A DNA stretch of 64,000 nt from Knoellia subterranea KCTC 19937 (GCF_000768685.1 NZ_AVPK01000004.1:124001-188000), one strand, 5' to 3'. Shown: positions 42,791-55,517, counted from the stretch's first letter. Numbers and translations are program-made. Notes: generated by a model not told the origin, from the sequence alone.

Positions 42791-43696
42791 TCAGGGCGCG
42801 GGGGTGCCGATCGCCGTGCGGACCGAGAACAGCTCGGGGAAGAAGGTCAGCTCGAGCGCGCGCTGGAGGAAGCCGACACCGCTGGACCCGCCCGTGCCGG
42901 TCTTCATGCCGATGGTGCGCTGGACGGTCTTGAGGTGGCGGAAGCGCCACAGCTGGAAGTTGTCCTCGAGGTCGACGAGCTCCTCGCACGCCTCGTAGAC
43001 GTCCCAGTGGTTCTCGGCGTCCTCGTAGATACCGGTGAGCACCTGGACGAGCCCTTCGTTCGGGACGTGCGCGACGCTCACGTCGCGGTCGAGGATCTCC
43101 TGCGGCACGGCATACCCGCGGCGGGCGAGGTAGCGCAGGAACTCGTCGTAGATGCTCGGCGCCTCGAGGAGCTCGGTGAGGAGCGCGTGGGCGTCGGGGT
43201 CGGCCTCGTGGACCTTGAGCATCCCGCGGTGCTTGTTGCCGAGCATGAACTCGACGGCCCGGTACTGCCACGACTGGAAGCCGGACGCGTGGCCGAGGAA
43301 GCCGCGGAACTGCGAGTACTCCGTCGGGGTGAGGGTCGCAAGGACGGACCACTGGTCGGTGAGGGTGCGCTGGATGTGCTTGACCCGGGCGATGCGCTTG
43401 AGCGCGATCCGCATCTCGTCCTGCGCGAGCAGCTCTGCGGCAGAACGGAGTTCGTGCAGGACGAGCTTGAGCCAGAGCTCCGACGTCTGGTGCTGGATGA
43501 TGAAGAGCAGCTCGTCGTGGTGTTCGGGGTCGCTCACCGGGTGCTGGGCGCTGAGGAGCTCGTCGAGCGAGAGGTAGGAGCCGTAGCTCATCTCCCGGGC
43601 GAAGTCCGTGTGGATGCCCTCTTCGATGGCCCGGGTGTTGCCCTGAGTCGTTGAACTGCCCTGGGTTGCTGCATTGCCTGGAGCGGTCTCACTCAT
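42791..43696 (-). CDS. kynA: Tryptophan 2,3-dioxygenase
   Basis: A 301-residue heme enzyme that opens the indole ring of tryptophan to N-formylkynurenine, first step of kynurenine breakdown. Family blocks are [34 protein letters not shown], the substrate-binding [17 protein letters not shown] and the proximal heme His (about residue 254) in [14 protein letters not shown], then GGSSGVGFL. The first 25 residues are a Thr/Gln/Ser-rich tail. Kynureninase and formamidase are not in this window. Confidence 0.95.
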   Translation of the reverse strand: MSETAPGNAATQGSSTTQGNTRAIEEGIHTDFAREMSYGSYLSLDELLSAQHPVSDPEHHDELLFIIQHQTSELWLKLVLHELRSAAELLAQDEMRIALKRIARVKHIQRTLTDQWSVLATLTPTEYSQFRGFLGHASGFQSWQYRAVEFMLGNKHRGMLKVHEADPDAHALLTELLEAPSIYDEFLRYLARRGYAVPQEILDRDVSVAHVPNEGLVQVLTGIYEDAENHWDVYEACEELVDLEDNFQLWRFRHLKTVQRTIGMKTGTGGSSGVGFLQRALELTFFPELFSVRTAIGTPAP

Positions 43697-43716
43697 GCAG
43701 CCACCCTAGAACCCTC

Positions 43717-43780
43717 CGACTGATTGCGACTTCGCACATGAGGAGGGCAGCGACGAGCTGTGCGAAGTCGCAATCAGTCG
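43717..43780. repeat. Structured repeat, copy 1 (22-bp perfect stem, 20-nt loop)
   Basis: The arm CGACTGATTGCGACTTCGCACA (43717-43738) is perfectly complementary to 43759-43780, around the loop TGAGGAGGGCAGCGACGAGC. It lies between the thiolase stop and the start of the tryptophan dioxygenase gene. A second copy at 47588-47655, inverted by its loop, differs at two stem positions that are both compensated. Confidence 0.9.
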
Positions 43781-43783
43781 AGA

Positions 43784-44989
<1,206 letters not shown>

Positions 44990-45071
44990 CGTAGGAAGCG
45001 CTCCGCGCGGGCAACAGGCCGTACGGGTGTGACCTGTGGCGGACTGGCGGCGGCCACCTAGGGTTCTCGAC

Positions 45072-46850
45072 GTGACCCGTACTGCCACGCCTGACCAACC
45101 GCTGCGCGCCCTGTGGAGCCGGCACCGCCGCTATCGCGGGCGACTCATCGCCGCCGTGACGATGTCGACCATCAACAAGGTCGCCGACGTCATCCCGGAG
45201 TTGCTCATCGGCGCCGCGGTCGACGTCGTGGTCCGGGGCGACGACTCGTTCGTCGGGTCACTGCTGGGGATCGAGTCGCGCTACTCCCAGCTCGGGTGGC
45301 TCGCCGCGTTCAACTTCGTCGTGTGGGTCATCGAGTCGGCGTCGCAGTACGTCGCTGACGTGCTCTGGCGCGGATTGTCGCAGGGTGTGGAGCACGACCT
45401 GCGCGTGGAGGCGTACGACCATGCACAGCACCTCGACATGGGCTGGCACGAGGGCCGGGCGAGCGGCACCACTCTTGCCACGCTCAACGACGACGTGAAC
45501 CAACTGGAGCGCTTCCTCGACGTCGGTGCTGCGGCCATCCTCCAGACCGCGCTCAACGTCCTCCTCGTCGGTGCGGTCTTTGCCGCGGCGAGCTGGCAAC
45601 TGTTCCTCTTGGCGTTCCTGCCGATCCCCGTCGTCATCGCTGGCTCGCTGTTCTTTCAGCGGCGACTCGAACCGCTCTATGCGCGCGTGCGCGAGACCGT
45701 GGCGGACCTGTCCGGGGCGCTGAGCGCCAACCTCGCCGGCATCTCGACGATCAAGGCCTTCACCGCCGAGTCACGGGAGCGGGACCGGATCGCGGCGCTG
45801 TCCACGGCCTATCGACAGGCCAACGTCGATGCCATCCGGCAGAGCGCCGCCTTCGTCCCGCTGGTGCGGATGGCGATCCTCGCCGGCTTCACGTGCACCC
45901 TCCTCTTCGGCGGTTGGGCGACGCTGCGCGGTGACCTGGAGATCGGGCTCTACTCCGTGCTCGTCTTCATGACCCAGCGCCTGCTCTGGCCACTCACCGA
46001 GGTCGCGACCGTGCTCGACCTCTATCAGCGCGGACGGGCGTCGGCGAGCCGGATCCTGCGACTGCTCGACGAGCCGGTCACGGTCCCGGCCGGCACCGAG
46101 GCGCTGGCACGCCCCGTGCGCGGGGCGGTGGAACTGCGCGGTGTGGTGGCTGGCTATGGCGAGGGGCCGGCCGTGCTCCACGGCATCGACATGGTCATCC
46201 CGGCCGGCGAGACCCACGCCATCGTGGGGTCCACGGGTTCGGGCAAGTCCACCTTGCTCCGGCACGTCCTCCGGTTCGACGACCCACGTGACGGGGCGGT
46301 TCTGCTGGACGGGCGGGACGTGCGCGAGCTCGACTGGGACTCGCTGCGCGGCTCGCTCGGCTACGTCGCGCAGGACGTCTACATCTTCTCCGGGTCGATC
46401 GCGGACAACATCGCCTACGGCCGGCCGGATGCCTCGCGTGCCGAGATCCGTGAGGCCGCAGTGGCTGCCGCGGCGGCGGACTTCATCGATGCACTGCCCG
46501 AGGGTTTCGACTCCCCGCTCGGAGAGCGTGGGGTCAACCTGTCGGGAGGTCAGCGCCAGCGGATCGCGCTCGCCAGGGCGCTCCTGCGCGACCCGGCCGT
46601 CCTCGTTCTCGACGAGGCCACGAGCGCTGTCGACAACGAGACCGAGGCGGCCATCCAGGCGTCGCTCCGCCGGGCCACGATCGATCGGACCGCCATCGTC
46701 GTCGCCCACCGGCTCTCGACCGTGCGGCACGCCCATCGCATCTGGGTGCTCGAGGGCGGTGATGTCGTCGAGGCCGGCACCCACGACGAACTGCTGGCGG
46801 TCGGCGGCAACTACGCCGGACTCTGGAAGGTCCAGACCGGCGAACTCTGA
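45072..46850 (+). CDS. ABC transporter, fused permease and ATPase (exporter)
   Basis: A 592-residue half-transporter of the MsbA/MDR type. Residues 25-310 hold six membrane helices; the ATPase has Walker A HAIVGSTGSGKSTLLRHVLR, Q-loop GYVAQDVYIFSGS, signature NLSGGQRQRIALARALL, Walker B AVLVLDEATSAVD and the switch His in IVVAHRLSTVRHAH. It probably works as a homodimer and exports a lipid or drug-like molecule; the substrate is not evident. The GTG at 45072 opens the hydrophilic N-terminus; it diverges from the thiolase gene. Confidence 0.92.
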   Translation: MTRTATPDQPLRALWSRHRRYRGRLIAAVTMSTINKVADVIPELLIGAAVDVVVRGDDSFVGSLLGIESRYSQLGWLAAFNFVVWVIESASQYVADVLWRGLSQGVEHDLRVEAYDHAQHLDMGWHEGRASGTTLATLNDDVNQLERFLDVGAAAILQTALNVLLVGAVFAAASWQLFLLAFLPIPVVIAGSLFFQRRLEPLYARVRETVADLSGALSANLAGISTIKAFTAESRERDRIAALSTAYRQANVDAIRQSAAFVPLVRMAILAGFTCTLLFGGWATLRGDLEIGLYSVLVFMTQRLLWPLTEVATVLDLYQRGRASASRILRLLDEPVTVPAGTEALARPVRGAVELRGVVAGYGEGPAVLHGIDMVIPAGETHAIVGSTGSGKSTLLRHVLRFDDPRDGAVLLDGRDVRELDWDSLRGSLGYVAQDVYIFSGSIADNIAYGRPDASRAEIREAAVAAAAADFIDALPEGFDSPLGERGVNLSGGQRQRIALARALLRDPAVLVLDEATSAVDNETEAAIQASLRRATIDRTAIVVAHRLSTVRHAHRIWVLEGGDVVEAGTHDELLAVGGNYAGLWKVQTGEL

Positions 46851-46885
46851 CGCCTGCCGGTGTGCGCCTGTGCTGCACTAGCGGC

Positions 46886-47575
46886 ATGGAGCACACCGCG
46901 GTCGTCCTTGTCGCCCACGGCACACGCGACGAGCGTGGCGCAGAGACGGTGAGGAGCCTGGCCCGCCGAGTGGCCGAAGCCCTTCCCGGACAGGAGGTGG
47001 CGCTCGCCTACGTCGACGTGCAGGAGCCGTTCGTCGGTGCCGTGCTCGACGACATCATGACGAGGCACACGTCCGTGGTCGTCGTCCCATTGCTCCTGAG
47101 TCGTGGTTTCCATGTTGACGTCGACATCGCCGATGCCGTGGCCGGGCACCCGGGCTCGCGTGCAGTGCCTCCACTCGGGCCCGACCCGCTGCTCGCCGAG
47201 CTACTAGCTGAGCGACTCAGGGCCGCGAAGGTGCCTGAAGGAGCCCATGTCGTGCTCGCCGCCGCCGGGTCGAGTCGACCGGTCGCTGCCGACGACGTCG
47301 AGACCGTCGCGCTCCAGCTCGGGCAGCTCTGCGACGGGCCGGTGATGGTGGCCTACGCCGCGGGCACGCAGCCGACCGTGGCCGATGCAGTGGCAGCGGC
47401 GCGATCAGCCGGGGCCGAACACGTGATGGTGGCGGCCTACCTCCTGGCCGAGGGCTTCTTCCACGACCGGCTCTCCGACGCCGGCGCCGACCTCGTCACG
47501 GCTCCGTTGGCTGCGGGTGACGATGGTCAGGACGCCCTGCTCGAGGTCATCCTCGCGCGCCTCACCCAGCACTGA
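46886..47575 (+). CDS. CbiX-type sirohydrochlorin chelatase
   Basis: A 229-residue class II chelatase with two CbiX-like halves. The first begins AVVLVAHGTRDERGAETVRS and carries the metal His in VPLLLSRGFHVDVDIADAVA; the second begins HVVLAAAGSSRPVAADDVET and has VAAYLLAEGFFHDRLSDAGA. Such enzymes insert cobalt or ferrous iron into sirohydrochlorin for cobalamin or siroheme. No other tetrapyrrole gene is adjacent. The ATG at 46886 is chosen because it directly precedes the first strand. Confidence 0.85.
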   Translation: MEHTAVVLVAHGTRDERGAETVRSLARRVAEALPGQEVALAYVDVQEPFVGAVLDDIMTRHTSVVVVPLLLSRGFHVDVDIADAVAGHPGSRAVPPLGPDPLLAELLAERLRAAKVPEGAHVVLAAAGSSRPVAADDVETVALQLGQLCDGPVMVAYAAGTQPTVADAVAAARSAGAEHVMVAAYLLAEGFFHDRLSDAGADLVTAPLAAGDDGQDALLEVILARLTQH

Positions 47576-47587
47576 CCCGACCTATTG

Positions 47588-47655
47588 CGCGACTGATGGT
47601 GACTTCGCACAGTTCGTCGCTGCCCTCCTCATGTGCGAAGTCACCATCAGTCGCG
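47588..47655. repeat. Structured repeat, copy 2 (24-bp perfect stem, 20-nt loop)
   Basis: The arm at 47588-47611 (CGCGACTGATGGTGACTTCG, then CACA) pairs perfectly with 47632-47655 around GTTCGTCGCTGCCCTCCTCA. The loop is the reverse complement of copy 1 at 43717-43780 at 19 of 20 positions. The right arm overlaps the last codons and stop of the GNAT gene, so it sits exactly between two convergent genes and may serve as a bidirectional terminator. Confidence 0.9.
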
Positions 47656-48762
47656 GGTGGTGATGTCGCGATGCCAGGACTCGGTCTTGTGTGCCGTGAC
47701 CCACCCCATCGAGAGATAGAGACCGTCCGCTCCGGTCGGGGAGTCGGCATCCACCTCGAGCCCGACGCGGTTGCGTCCACGTTCGGCCGCATCGCGAATC
47801 ACGCTGTGCAACAACGCTTTCGCCACCCCACGACCTCGCGCGTCGCGGTGCACGCCGATGTAGTCGACATAGCTGCCCTCGACGCCGGAAGCATCCGGCT
47901 TGAGGATCGACGACACGAGTGCCCCTCCCGGCACGACCTCGCTGGTAACGCCCTCTGCGCCGTCGCCGTCAACCTCGATCTCGGCGATCCACCAGTGGTC
48001 CCACCGGTGGCCGGGGTCCTCGCGCAGTCGGGTCAGGAACTCGGGGAAGGACTCCCGATAGCTGTTGAAGTGGTCGGCGAACGACTCCTCGAGCATCCGG
48101 TGCACTGTCTGCAGGTCGGCCGCGACGGGCAATCCGTTGTCGTGCTTGGCCACTCGCCGGATCGTCACGCCCTCGCGCGGGCCGGGCAGGGCGCCCGCCT
48201 CCGCCTCATCCGCACTCACCGGTCGCGACATCTGCAGCCAGGTTCGGGTCTGGCGATAGCCGGCGGCGGCCAGCCAGCGCCGCTGCCGCGCATCGTCGGC
48301 ATAGGCGCTCGCGTCCAGCTGCGTCCCCGGGAGGTCGCGTCCAGCGGCAAACACGCGCCCGGCATCCTCGACCCACGCGAACAACACTGACGCCAACCGA
48401 TCGGCGTCCGCCTCGGACAGCCCTTCCACCGCCACGAGGACCTCGAGCATCGTGCGCCCGCCGGCTCGGTCGTGCACGGATGCCCACCCGAGGATCGTGT
48501 TGTCGGCATCGGTCACGACCGCCTGGTGCTTCGTCCACGACCCGGTCCCGGCGACGTTGCTCTCGACGAGGTCGGGGTCGACCGAACCCGAGCCCTTCGC
48601 GGCCACCTGGTGCGCCTCGGTGAGAGCGATCAGAGCCGGCACGTCGTCACGTGAGGGGACGCGCGCGACCCAGCCGGACGGCATACCCGTCAGGTCGGGC
48701 AATCCGCTCTGGTGCGGCGGAATCTCGGTCTCGGACAACGGATCTGGTGTCTCTGACGTCAT
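47647..48762 (-). CDS. GNAT N-acetyltransferase, two tandem domains
   Basis: A 371-residue protein with two GNAT folds. The first (residues 30-180) is degenerate ([20 protein letters not shown]); the second (residues 200-370) has the acetyl-CoA loop [20 protein letters not shown] and ends [18 protein letters not shown]. This layout resembles mycothiol synthase MshD, but neither its signature region nor mycothiol genes can be confirmed here. Translated after the HAD-phosphatase gene with a 4-bp overlap. Its stop codon lies within the arm of the structured repeat. Confidence 0.8.
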   Translation of the reverse strand: MTSETPDPLSETEIPPHQSGLPDLTGMPSGWVARVPSRDDVPALIALTEAHQVAAKGSGSVDPDLVESNVAGTGSWTKHQAVVTDADNTILGWASVHDRAGGRTMLEVLVAVEGLSEADADRLASVLFAWVEDAGRVFAAGRDLPGTQLDASAYADDARQRRWLAAAGYRQTRTWLQMSRPVSADEAEAGALPGPREGVTIRRVAKHDNGLPVAADLQTVHRMLEESFADHFNSYRESFPEFLTRLREDPGHRWDHWWIAEIEVDGDGAEGVTSEVVPGGALVSSILKPDASGVEGSYVDYIGVHRDARGRGVAKALLHSVIRDAAERGRNRVGLEVDADSPTGADGLYLSMGWVTAHKTESWHRDITTRD

Positions 48763-49559
48763 GCGATGGGTCCTCTGGACTCGACGATGGGGACAAGGTC
48801 GGCGATCGAGTCCATCACAGCGGTGGGCCGATAGGGAAACAGTTCGATGGCTTCGGGACGCGTGGAGCCGGTGAGGACGAGGGCTGTTCGCAGCCCGGCT
48901 TCGAGGCCGGAGACGATGTCGGTGTCCATGCGGTCGCCGACCATGACCGTCGTTTCGGAGTGGGCATCGAGGCGGTTGAGGGCGCTGCGCATCATGAGCG
49001 GGTTGGGCTTGCCGACGTAGTAGGGCTGGCGGCCGGTCGCCGCCGAGATCAGCGCCGCGACCGATCCCGTTGCGGGGAGCGTCCCCTCGTGCGACGGGCC
49101 GCTCACGTCGGGGTTCGTCGCGATGAAACGGGCGCCGCGTTCGATGAGCCGGATCGCCTGCGTGATCTGCTCGAACGAATAGGTGCGCGTCTCGCCGAGG
49201 ACGACGTAGTCCGGCGTGCGGCTCGTGAGGATGTAGCCGACGTCGTGCAGTGCCGTCGTGAGGCCGGCTTCGCCGACGACGTATGCCGTGCCGCCCGGTC
49301 GCTGGTCCGCGAGGAACTGCGCGGTCGCCATGGCCGAGGTCCAGATCGACTCCTCGGGGACATCGATGCCGCTGGCCAACAGCCGCGCCCGCAGGTCGCG
49401 AGGGGTGTAGATGGAGTTGTTCGTCAGCACGAGGAAGGGCCGCTCGTGCGCGCGCAGGGCAGCGATGAAGTCCGCTGCTCCCGGGATCGCGTGCTCCTCG
49501 TGGACGAGGACGCCATCCATGTCGGTGAGCCAGGTCTCGATCGGATGCGGCTCTGTCAT
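48759..49559 (-). CDS. HAD-superfamily phosphatase (subfamily IIA, NagD-like)
   Basis: A 266-residue phosphatase. Motif I is [20 protein letters not shown], motif II is [20 protein letters not shown], and motif IV is [20 protein letters not shown], with [15 protein letters not shown] as the C2-cap side region. The first Asp is the nucleophile. Substrates in this subfamily include nucleotides and sugar phosphates. It is upstream of and coupled to the GNAT gene. Confidence 0.9.
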   Translation of the reverse strand: MTEPHPIETWLTDMDGVLVHEEHAIPGAADFIAALRAHERPFLVLTNNSIYTPRDLRARLLASGIDVPEESIWTSAMATAQFLADQRPGGTAYVVGEAGLTTALHDVGYILTSRTPDYVVLGETRTYSFEQITQAIRLIERGARFIATNPDVSGPSHEGTLPATGSVAALISAATGRQPYYVGKPNPLMMRSALNRLDAHSETTVMVGDRMDTDIVSGLEAGLRTALVLTGSTRPEAIELFPYRPTAVMDSIADLVPIVESRGPIA

Positions 49560-49588
49560 TCCGCCATTGTGGTGCCTAACGTGGAGCC

Positions 49589-51004
<1,416 letters not shown>

Positions 51005-51008
51005 CCCG

Positions 51009-51440
51009 TCAGCGCTCGCTCGCGACGAGGCGCCAACGGATGGCGGGTGGTCGAACGGCGGCGCACACCGGCCCGCCTCGGGCGTCGACGAGTGACAGCC
51101 GCCCCTCGAGCACCGCGTCGGGTCGGGCATCGAGCATGTCCGCAGGGTCGAGCACGCCGAGCATGAGCTTGGCCCGCCGGTCGAGGACGAAACCGTCCCC
51201 GTCGTCGTGCCCCCAGCTCAGATAGAGGAAGCGCTCGCCCTTGCGGCCCTGGACCCAGGGCCCCCGGTAGTCCACCCCCTCGGGCGTCACCACCACGTCG
51301 AGCTCGGCCACGAACGTCATGGACGACCCGGCGACTGGGCGAGGCGACTCGACGACCCGGCCACGCGGCATACCGACAAGAACGGCGCGCCCGCCGACAA
51401 CGGGATCGGGCAGCGGTTCTCCGACGATGCGGACCTCCAT
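51009..51440 (-). CDS. DUF5990 family protein
   Basis: A 143-residue protein. It opens with MEVRIVGEPLPDPVVG and contains VDYRGPWVQGRKGERFLYLS followed by WG, RRAKLML and DARGGPVCAAVRPPAIRW, the conserved pattern of DUF5990 as I remember it. Function unknown. It ends 4 nt from the convergent fumC stop. The octamer at 51366 gives VGMPRG. Confidence 0.75.
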   Translation of the reverse strand: MEVRIVGEPLPDPVVGGRAVLVGMPRGRVVESPRPVAGSSMTFVAELDVVVTPEGVDYRGPWVQGRKGERFLYLSWGHDDGDGFVLDRRAKLMLGVLDPADMLDARPDAVLEGRLSLVDARGGPVCAAVRPPAIRWRLVASER

Positions 51441-51502
51441 GGCGACATCCTCGCAACGGGACGCACGTGGCGGAGCGCTACGCGCGGACTAGGTTGATCG
51501 CC

Positions 51503-53323
51503 ATGGACTTCACCGCTCCCTCACCCCACGGCGGCATGGGCGCCATCCCGGTCGACGACGGCGTGACGTTTCGCGTCTGGGCCCCGAACGCGCAGCATGT
51601 CTGGGTCATCGGGGACTTCAACGGATGGGACAGCGGCAACAACCCGCAGTTCGAGCGTGACGGTGACAGCTCGTCCGGGACCTGGTCGGTCCACGTGCCG
51701 GGGGTGCGCGCCGGGCAGGAGTACCAGTTCCAGGTCGACACCGGCTCCGAGGTCGTGTGGCGTGCTGACCCCTACGCCCGTCAGATGACGAACAGTGTGG
51801 GCAATTGTGTTGTGTACGAACCGAATTCGTTCGACTGGGGTGAGAACGACTTCCGTATGCCGGCGTGGGACGACGTGGTCATCTACGAGTTGCACGTGGG
51901 CACCTTTGGTGGCGGCGACGCCGGCCCCCGGGGGAGTTTCGAGTCCGCGATCGGTCGCCTCGGGCACCTGAGCGACCTCGGTGTCTCGGTCATCCAGGTG
52001 ATGCCGCCGTTCGAGTACGCCGGTGACATCTCGTGGGGCTACAACCCCAGTCATCTCTTCGCCGTCGAGTCCGGTTATGGCGGGCCCGACGCGTTCAAGG
52101 CCTTCATCAAGGCGGCGCACGAGCACGGCATGGCAGTCATCGTCGACGTCGTCCACAACCACATCGGCCCATCGGACCTCGACCTGTGGCGCTTCGATGG
52201 GTGGTCCGAGAACGACGGTGGCGGCATCTACTTCTACAACGACTGGCGCGCAGCCACGCCTTGGGGCGCGACTCGGCCGGACTACGGGCGGCCCGAGGTG
52301 CGCGGCTTCCTCCGTGACAGCGCGCTGCTCTGGCTCGAGGAATTCCACTGCGACGGGCTGCGATTCGACGCGACGAACTACATCCGGTCCGTCACGGGTG
52401 GGACATGGGACGGGGGAGCGGCGATCCCCGACGGTGCATCGTACCTGTCATGGCTCACCTCGGAGATCCGGAGCCGCCAACCGTGGAAGCTGCTCATCGC
52501 CGAGGACCTCCAGAACGACCCCGTCGTGACGACGATGACCGAGCAGGGCGGCCTCGGCTTCCACGCGCAGTGGGACGCCGGCTTCGTCCACCCGGTCCGC
52601 CAGGCACTCACCGAACTCAGCGACGAGGACCGCAATGTCGAGGCAGTCGCGGCCTCCATCGACGGGGCGGGGCGGGGCCCGGCCGGCACGCGCGTCATCT
52701 ACACCGAGTCGCACGACGAGGTCGCCAATGGCAAGACCCGCCTTCCCGAGGCCGTGGCGCCGGGCGACGCCGACTCGTGGGCGGCGAAGAAGCGGGCGGC
52801 CCTCGGGTTCGTCACCGTCATGTGCTCGCCCGGCATCCCGATGATGTTCCAGGGGCAGGAGTTCCTCGAGGACCGTTGGTTCGACGACTCCGTCGCGCTC
52901 GACTGGGGCAAGTCCGAGGCCAACGCCGGCATCGTTGCGCTGCACCGCGATCTCATCCGCCTGCGCCGCAACGCCGACAACGTGAGTCGTGGCCTGCGTG
53001 GGTCCGGCGCGAACTTCCTGCGCGTCGACAACGGCGCAAAGGTCATCGCCCTCCACCGGTGGGCCGAGGGCGGGGCGCACGACGACACCCTCGTCGTCCT
53101 CAACTTCTCGACGCAGGTCTACGGCGAGTTCGCCGTGGGCTTCCCGGCGCCGGGGGAGTGGAAGGTCCGCTTCAACTCCGACTCCCCGCTCTATGCCCCC
53201 GAGTTCGGTGGAGTCGACGCGTTCGACGTCGTCGCGGACGGCCCGCCGATGGACGGGTGCGAGCAGAGCGCCGTGCTCACGCTCGGCCCCTACAGCGCCA
53301 TCGTCCTCACCCGCGAGTCCTGA
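51503..53323 (+). CDS. GH13 alpha-amylase-family enzyme with N-terminal CBM48
   Basis: A 606-residue cytosolic glycoside hydrolase or glucan branching-type enzyme. Residues 15-110 are an E-set/CBM48 domain (VTFRVWAPNAQHVWVIGDFN). The GH13 barrel has region I VDVVHNHIG, region II GLRFDATNYI (nucleophile Asp), region III LLIAEDLQND (acid-base Glu) and region IV YTESHDEVANGK (Asp). This matches the 1,4-alpha-glucan branching-like group. No signal peptide is seen, so it acts on intracellular glucans. No other glycogen genes are adjacent. Confidence 0.9.
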   Translation: MDFTAPSPHGGMGAIPVDDGVTFRVWAPNAQHVWVIGDFNGWDSGNNPQFERDGDSSSGTWSVHVPGVRAGQEYQFQVDTGSEVVWRADPYARQMTNSVGNCVVYEPNSFDWGENDFRMPAWDDVVIYELHVGTFGGGDAGPRGSFESAIGRLGHLSDLGVSVIQVMPPFEYAGDISWGYNPSHLFAVESGYGGPDAFKAFIKAAHEHGMAVIVDVVHNHIGPSDLDLWRFDGWSENDGGGIYFYNDWRAATPWGATRPDYGRPEVRGFLRDSALLWLEEFHCDGLRFDATNYIRSVTGGTWDGGAAIPDGASYLSWLTSEIRSRQPWKLLIAEDLQNDPVVTTMTEQGGLGFHAQWDAGFVHPVRQALTELSDEDRNVEAVAASIDGAGRGPAGTRVIYTESHDEVANGKTRLPEAVAPGDADSWAAKKRAALGFVTVMCSPGIPMMFQGQEFLEDRWFDDSVALDWGKSEANAGIVALHRDLIRLRRNADNVSRGLRGSGANFLRVDNGAKVIALHRWAEGGAHDDTLVVLNFSTQVYGEFAVGFPAPGEWKVRFNSDSPLYAPEFGGVDAFDVVADGPPMDGCEQSAVLTLGPYSAIVLTRES

Positions 53324-53380
53324 GCCGGTCTCGACGTGCCCCCGCGGAACGTGGGGCCCGTCGCGAGACGTCACGAGTTC

Positions 53381-53415
53381 TCACTTCGCTTGACCGCGGC
53401 GATCAAGCGGAGTGA
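53381..53415. terminator. Hairpin between convergent GH13 and aminotransferase genes
   Basis: TCACTTCGCTTGA (53381-53393) pairs with TCAAGCGGAGTGA (53403-53415) with one T-G wobble, enclosing CCGCGGCGA. It stands between two convergent stop codons, a normal place for a bidirectional terminator. Confidence 0.7.
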
Positions 53416-53463
53416 GAGGAACCCACTTCAGGCGGGAAAGTTGGGGCTGGTGGGGTGGGTCAG

Positions 53464-54804
53464 TCAGTCGCGGCAGTAGCCGTCGGCGACGGTGAGGGCG
53501 GCGTCGAGCTTCTCGAGGCCCTCGCGCATCTCGGCCGCGGTCGTCGTGCAGGGCGGCACGACATGCGTGCGGTTGAAGTGGACGAACGGCCACAACCCCT
53601 GCTCGCGACAGGCGGCAGCAAAGGCACCCATCGGAGCCGCAGCCGGGCCCGACGCATTGAACGGGACCAACGGCTCACGGGACTCCCGAGACCGAACCAG
53701 CTCCACGGCATACATGAATCCGACGCCACGGACCTCGCCGACGGACGGGTGCCGCGCGGCGATCTCCTCCAACCCGGGCCGCAGGATCGTCTCCTCGACG
53801 CCGCGTACGTGCTCGAGGACGCCCTCCTCCTTGAAGATGCCGATCGAGGCGACGGCCGACGCGCACGCCAGGGGGTGCCCGGAATAGGTCAGCCCTCCCG
53901 GGTAGGGCCGATCGGCGAAGGTCGCTGCGATCGCAGCCGAGATGACCACGCCACCGAGCGGCACGTAGCCCGAGTTGACGCCCTTGGCGAAGCAGATGAG
54001 GTCGGGCGTCACACCCCAGCGGTCGATGGCGAACCACTCACCGCACCGGCCGAACCCGGCCATGACCTCGTCGGCGATGAAGACGATGCCGTGCTCGTCG
54101 CAGATCTCGCGCACGCCGGCGAGGTAGCGATCCGGCGGCACGAGAACGCCATTCGTCCCCACGACGGTCTCGAGCATGATCGCGGCGATCGTCGACGCGC
54201 CCTCGACCATGATCGTGTCGCGCAGGTGCTGCAGCGCCCGCGTGCACTCCTCGGCCTCGGTCGTCGCGTGGAACGCCGAGCGATAGAGGTAGGGCCCCCA
54301 GAAGTGCACGATGCCGGGCACCGACGGTTCCGACGGCCAGCGCCGCGGCTCACCCGTCGCCGAGATCGCCCCCGCGGTGGCGCCGTGGTAGCTGCGGTAG
54401 GTCGTGAGCACCTTCTGCCGCCCGGTGTGCAGTCGCGCCATGCGCATGGCGTTCTCGGTCGCCTCGGCGCCACCGTTGGTGAAGAAGACGGAGTCCAGGT
54501 CGCCGGGCGCCAGTTCGGCGATGAGCCGCGCTGCCTCGGAACGCACGTCGTTCGCGTAGGCCGGCGAAACCGTGAGCAGCCGCCCCGCCTGTTCCTGGAT
54601 CGCGGCGACGAGTTTCGGGTGCTGGTAGCCGATGTTGACGTTGACGAGTTGGCTCGAGAAGTCGAGGTACTTCGTCCCGTCGGCGGTCCAGAAGTGCGAT
54701 CCCTGCGCCCGGCTGATCTCCGGCGGCGAGATCTGCGCCTGCGCGGACCAGGAGTGGAAGACGTGCTTGCGGTCGGCGTCGGTGGTGCTCACCCTCGGCA
54801 GCAT
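53464..54804 (-). CDS. Class III PLP-dependent aminotransferase
   Basis: A 446-residue enzyme of the omega-aminotransferase group. Landmarks are FTNGGAEATENAMRMAR (phosphate site), TYRSYHGATAGAI, the cofactor Asp in GIVFIADEVMAGFGRCGEW, and the Schiff-base Lys in LICFAKGVNSGYVPLGGVV. It likely uses a diamine, beta-amino acid or taurine-like donor. The ATG at 54804 is chosen; a GTG four codons later is possible. A palindrome lies upstream. Neighbours give no pathway. Confidence 0.9.
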   Translation of the reverse strand: MLPRVSTTDADRKHVFHSWSAQAQISPPEISRAQGSHFWTADGTKYLDFSSQLVNVNIGYQHPKLVAAIQEQAGRLLTVSPAYANDVRSEAARLIAELAPGDLDSVFFTNGGAEATENAMRMARLHTGRQKVLTTYRSYHGATAGAISATGEPRRWPSEPSVPGIVHFWGPYLYRSAFHATTEAEECTRALQHLRDTIMVEGASTIAAIMLETVVGTNGVLVPPDRYLAGVREICDEHGIVFIADEVMAGFGRCGEWFAIDRWGVTPDLICFAKGVNSGYVPLGGVVISAAIAATFADRPYPGGLTYSGHPLACASAVASIGIFKEEGVLEHVRGVEETILRPGLEEIAARHPSVGEVRGVGFMYAVELVRSRESREPLVPFNASGPAAAPMGAFAAACREQGLWPFVHFNRTHVVPPCTTTAAEMREGLEKLDAALTVADGYCRD

Positions 54805-54869
54805 ATGGCGGTGCTTCCCGTCGCGTGGGCGCTCGCAGCGGCGCGCATCACATTCTCGAAACCTTTTCA

Positions 54870-54884
54870 ACAACCCTTGGTTGT
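54870..54884. promoter_or_regulatory. Palindromic operator upstream of the aminotransferase
   Basis: ACAACC and GGTTGT are perfect arms around CTT in an AT-rich stretch 66 bp upstream of the aminotransferase start. GntR and MocR-type regulators use sites of this kind. No regulator is adjacent. The remaining spacer to the thioredoxin gene carries an octamer at 54997. Confidence 0.5.
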
Positions 54885-55092
54885 CGCTAGGCTGGCAGAA
54901 GCCGGGCGCGCGTCGTGAACCCCTGTACCGACGCGCGCCCTTGGCATGTCCCGGGGGCGGGTGCGGTTTTCGGGTGGGTTCGGCCAGACCGATTGCGTAT
55001 GCCGTCCGCCCGCCTCGGATGATCCGAGCGACTTCCGGTGTTGTCATGCTGGAGAACGACACGACCCACCCCCAAGTTCCAGGAGTTCACGC

Positions 55093-55482
55093 ATGGCCAC
55101 TGTCGAGCTGACCGCCGACACCTTCGAGAAGACCGTCACGGGCAACGACATCGTGCTGGTCGACTTCTGGGCCGACTGGTGCGGCCCCTGCAAGCGGTTC
55201 GCGCCCGTGTTCGAGGAGGCGTCCGAGAATCACCCGGACGTCGTCTTCGGCAAGATCGACACCGAGGCGGAGCAGCAGCTCGCCGCCGCGGCCCAGATCA
55301 CCTCGATCCCCACGCTCATGGCGTTCCGCGACTCGATCCTCGTCTTCTCCCAGCCCGGCGCCCTGCCCGGGCCGGCGCTCGAGGGCATCATCGAGAAGAT
55401 CAAGGAGCTCGACATGGACGACGTGCGTGCCCAGGTCGCGCAGGCGCAGGCCGCCCAGGGTGGGACCGCTCCGCAGGCCTGA
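55093..55482 (+). CDS. trxA: Thioredoxin
   Basis: A 129-residue thioredoxin with the active site FWADWCGPCKRFAPVFEEA near residue 28 and the cis-Pro in ITSIPTLMAFRD. The fold covers residues 1-108; the final 20 residues are an Ala/Gln tail (AQVAQAQAAQGGTAPQA). It reduces disulfides in the cytosol using thioredoxin reductase. The ATG at 55093 begins the first strand, and no reductase gene lies nearby. Confidence 0.95.
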   Translation: MATVELTADTFEKTVTGNDIVLVDFWADWCGPCKRFAPVFEEASENHPDVVFGKIDTEAEQQLAAAAQITSIPTLMAFRDSILVFSQPGALPGPALEGIIEKIKELDMDDVRAQVAQAQAAQGGTAPQA

Positions 55483-55517
55483 CCTCGCTCCGGGCCGACC
55501 CGCCCGTCCGGTCGAGT

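Noticed and set aside
47647-48762. Mycothiol synthase MshD
   Set aside because: Two GNAT domains fit, but the first is degenerate and I could not find convincing MshD-specific motifs; left as a GNAT protein.
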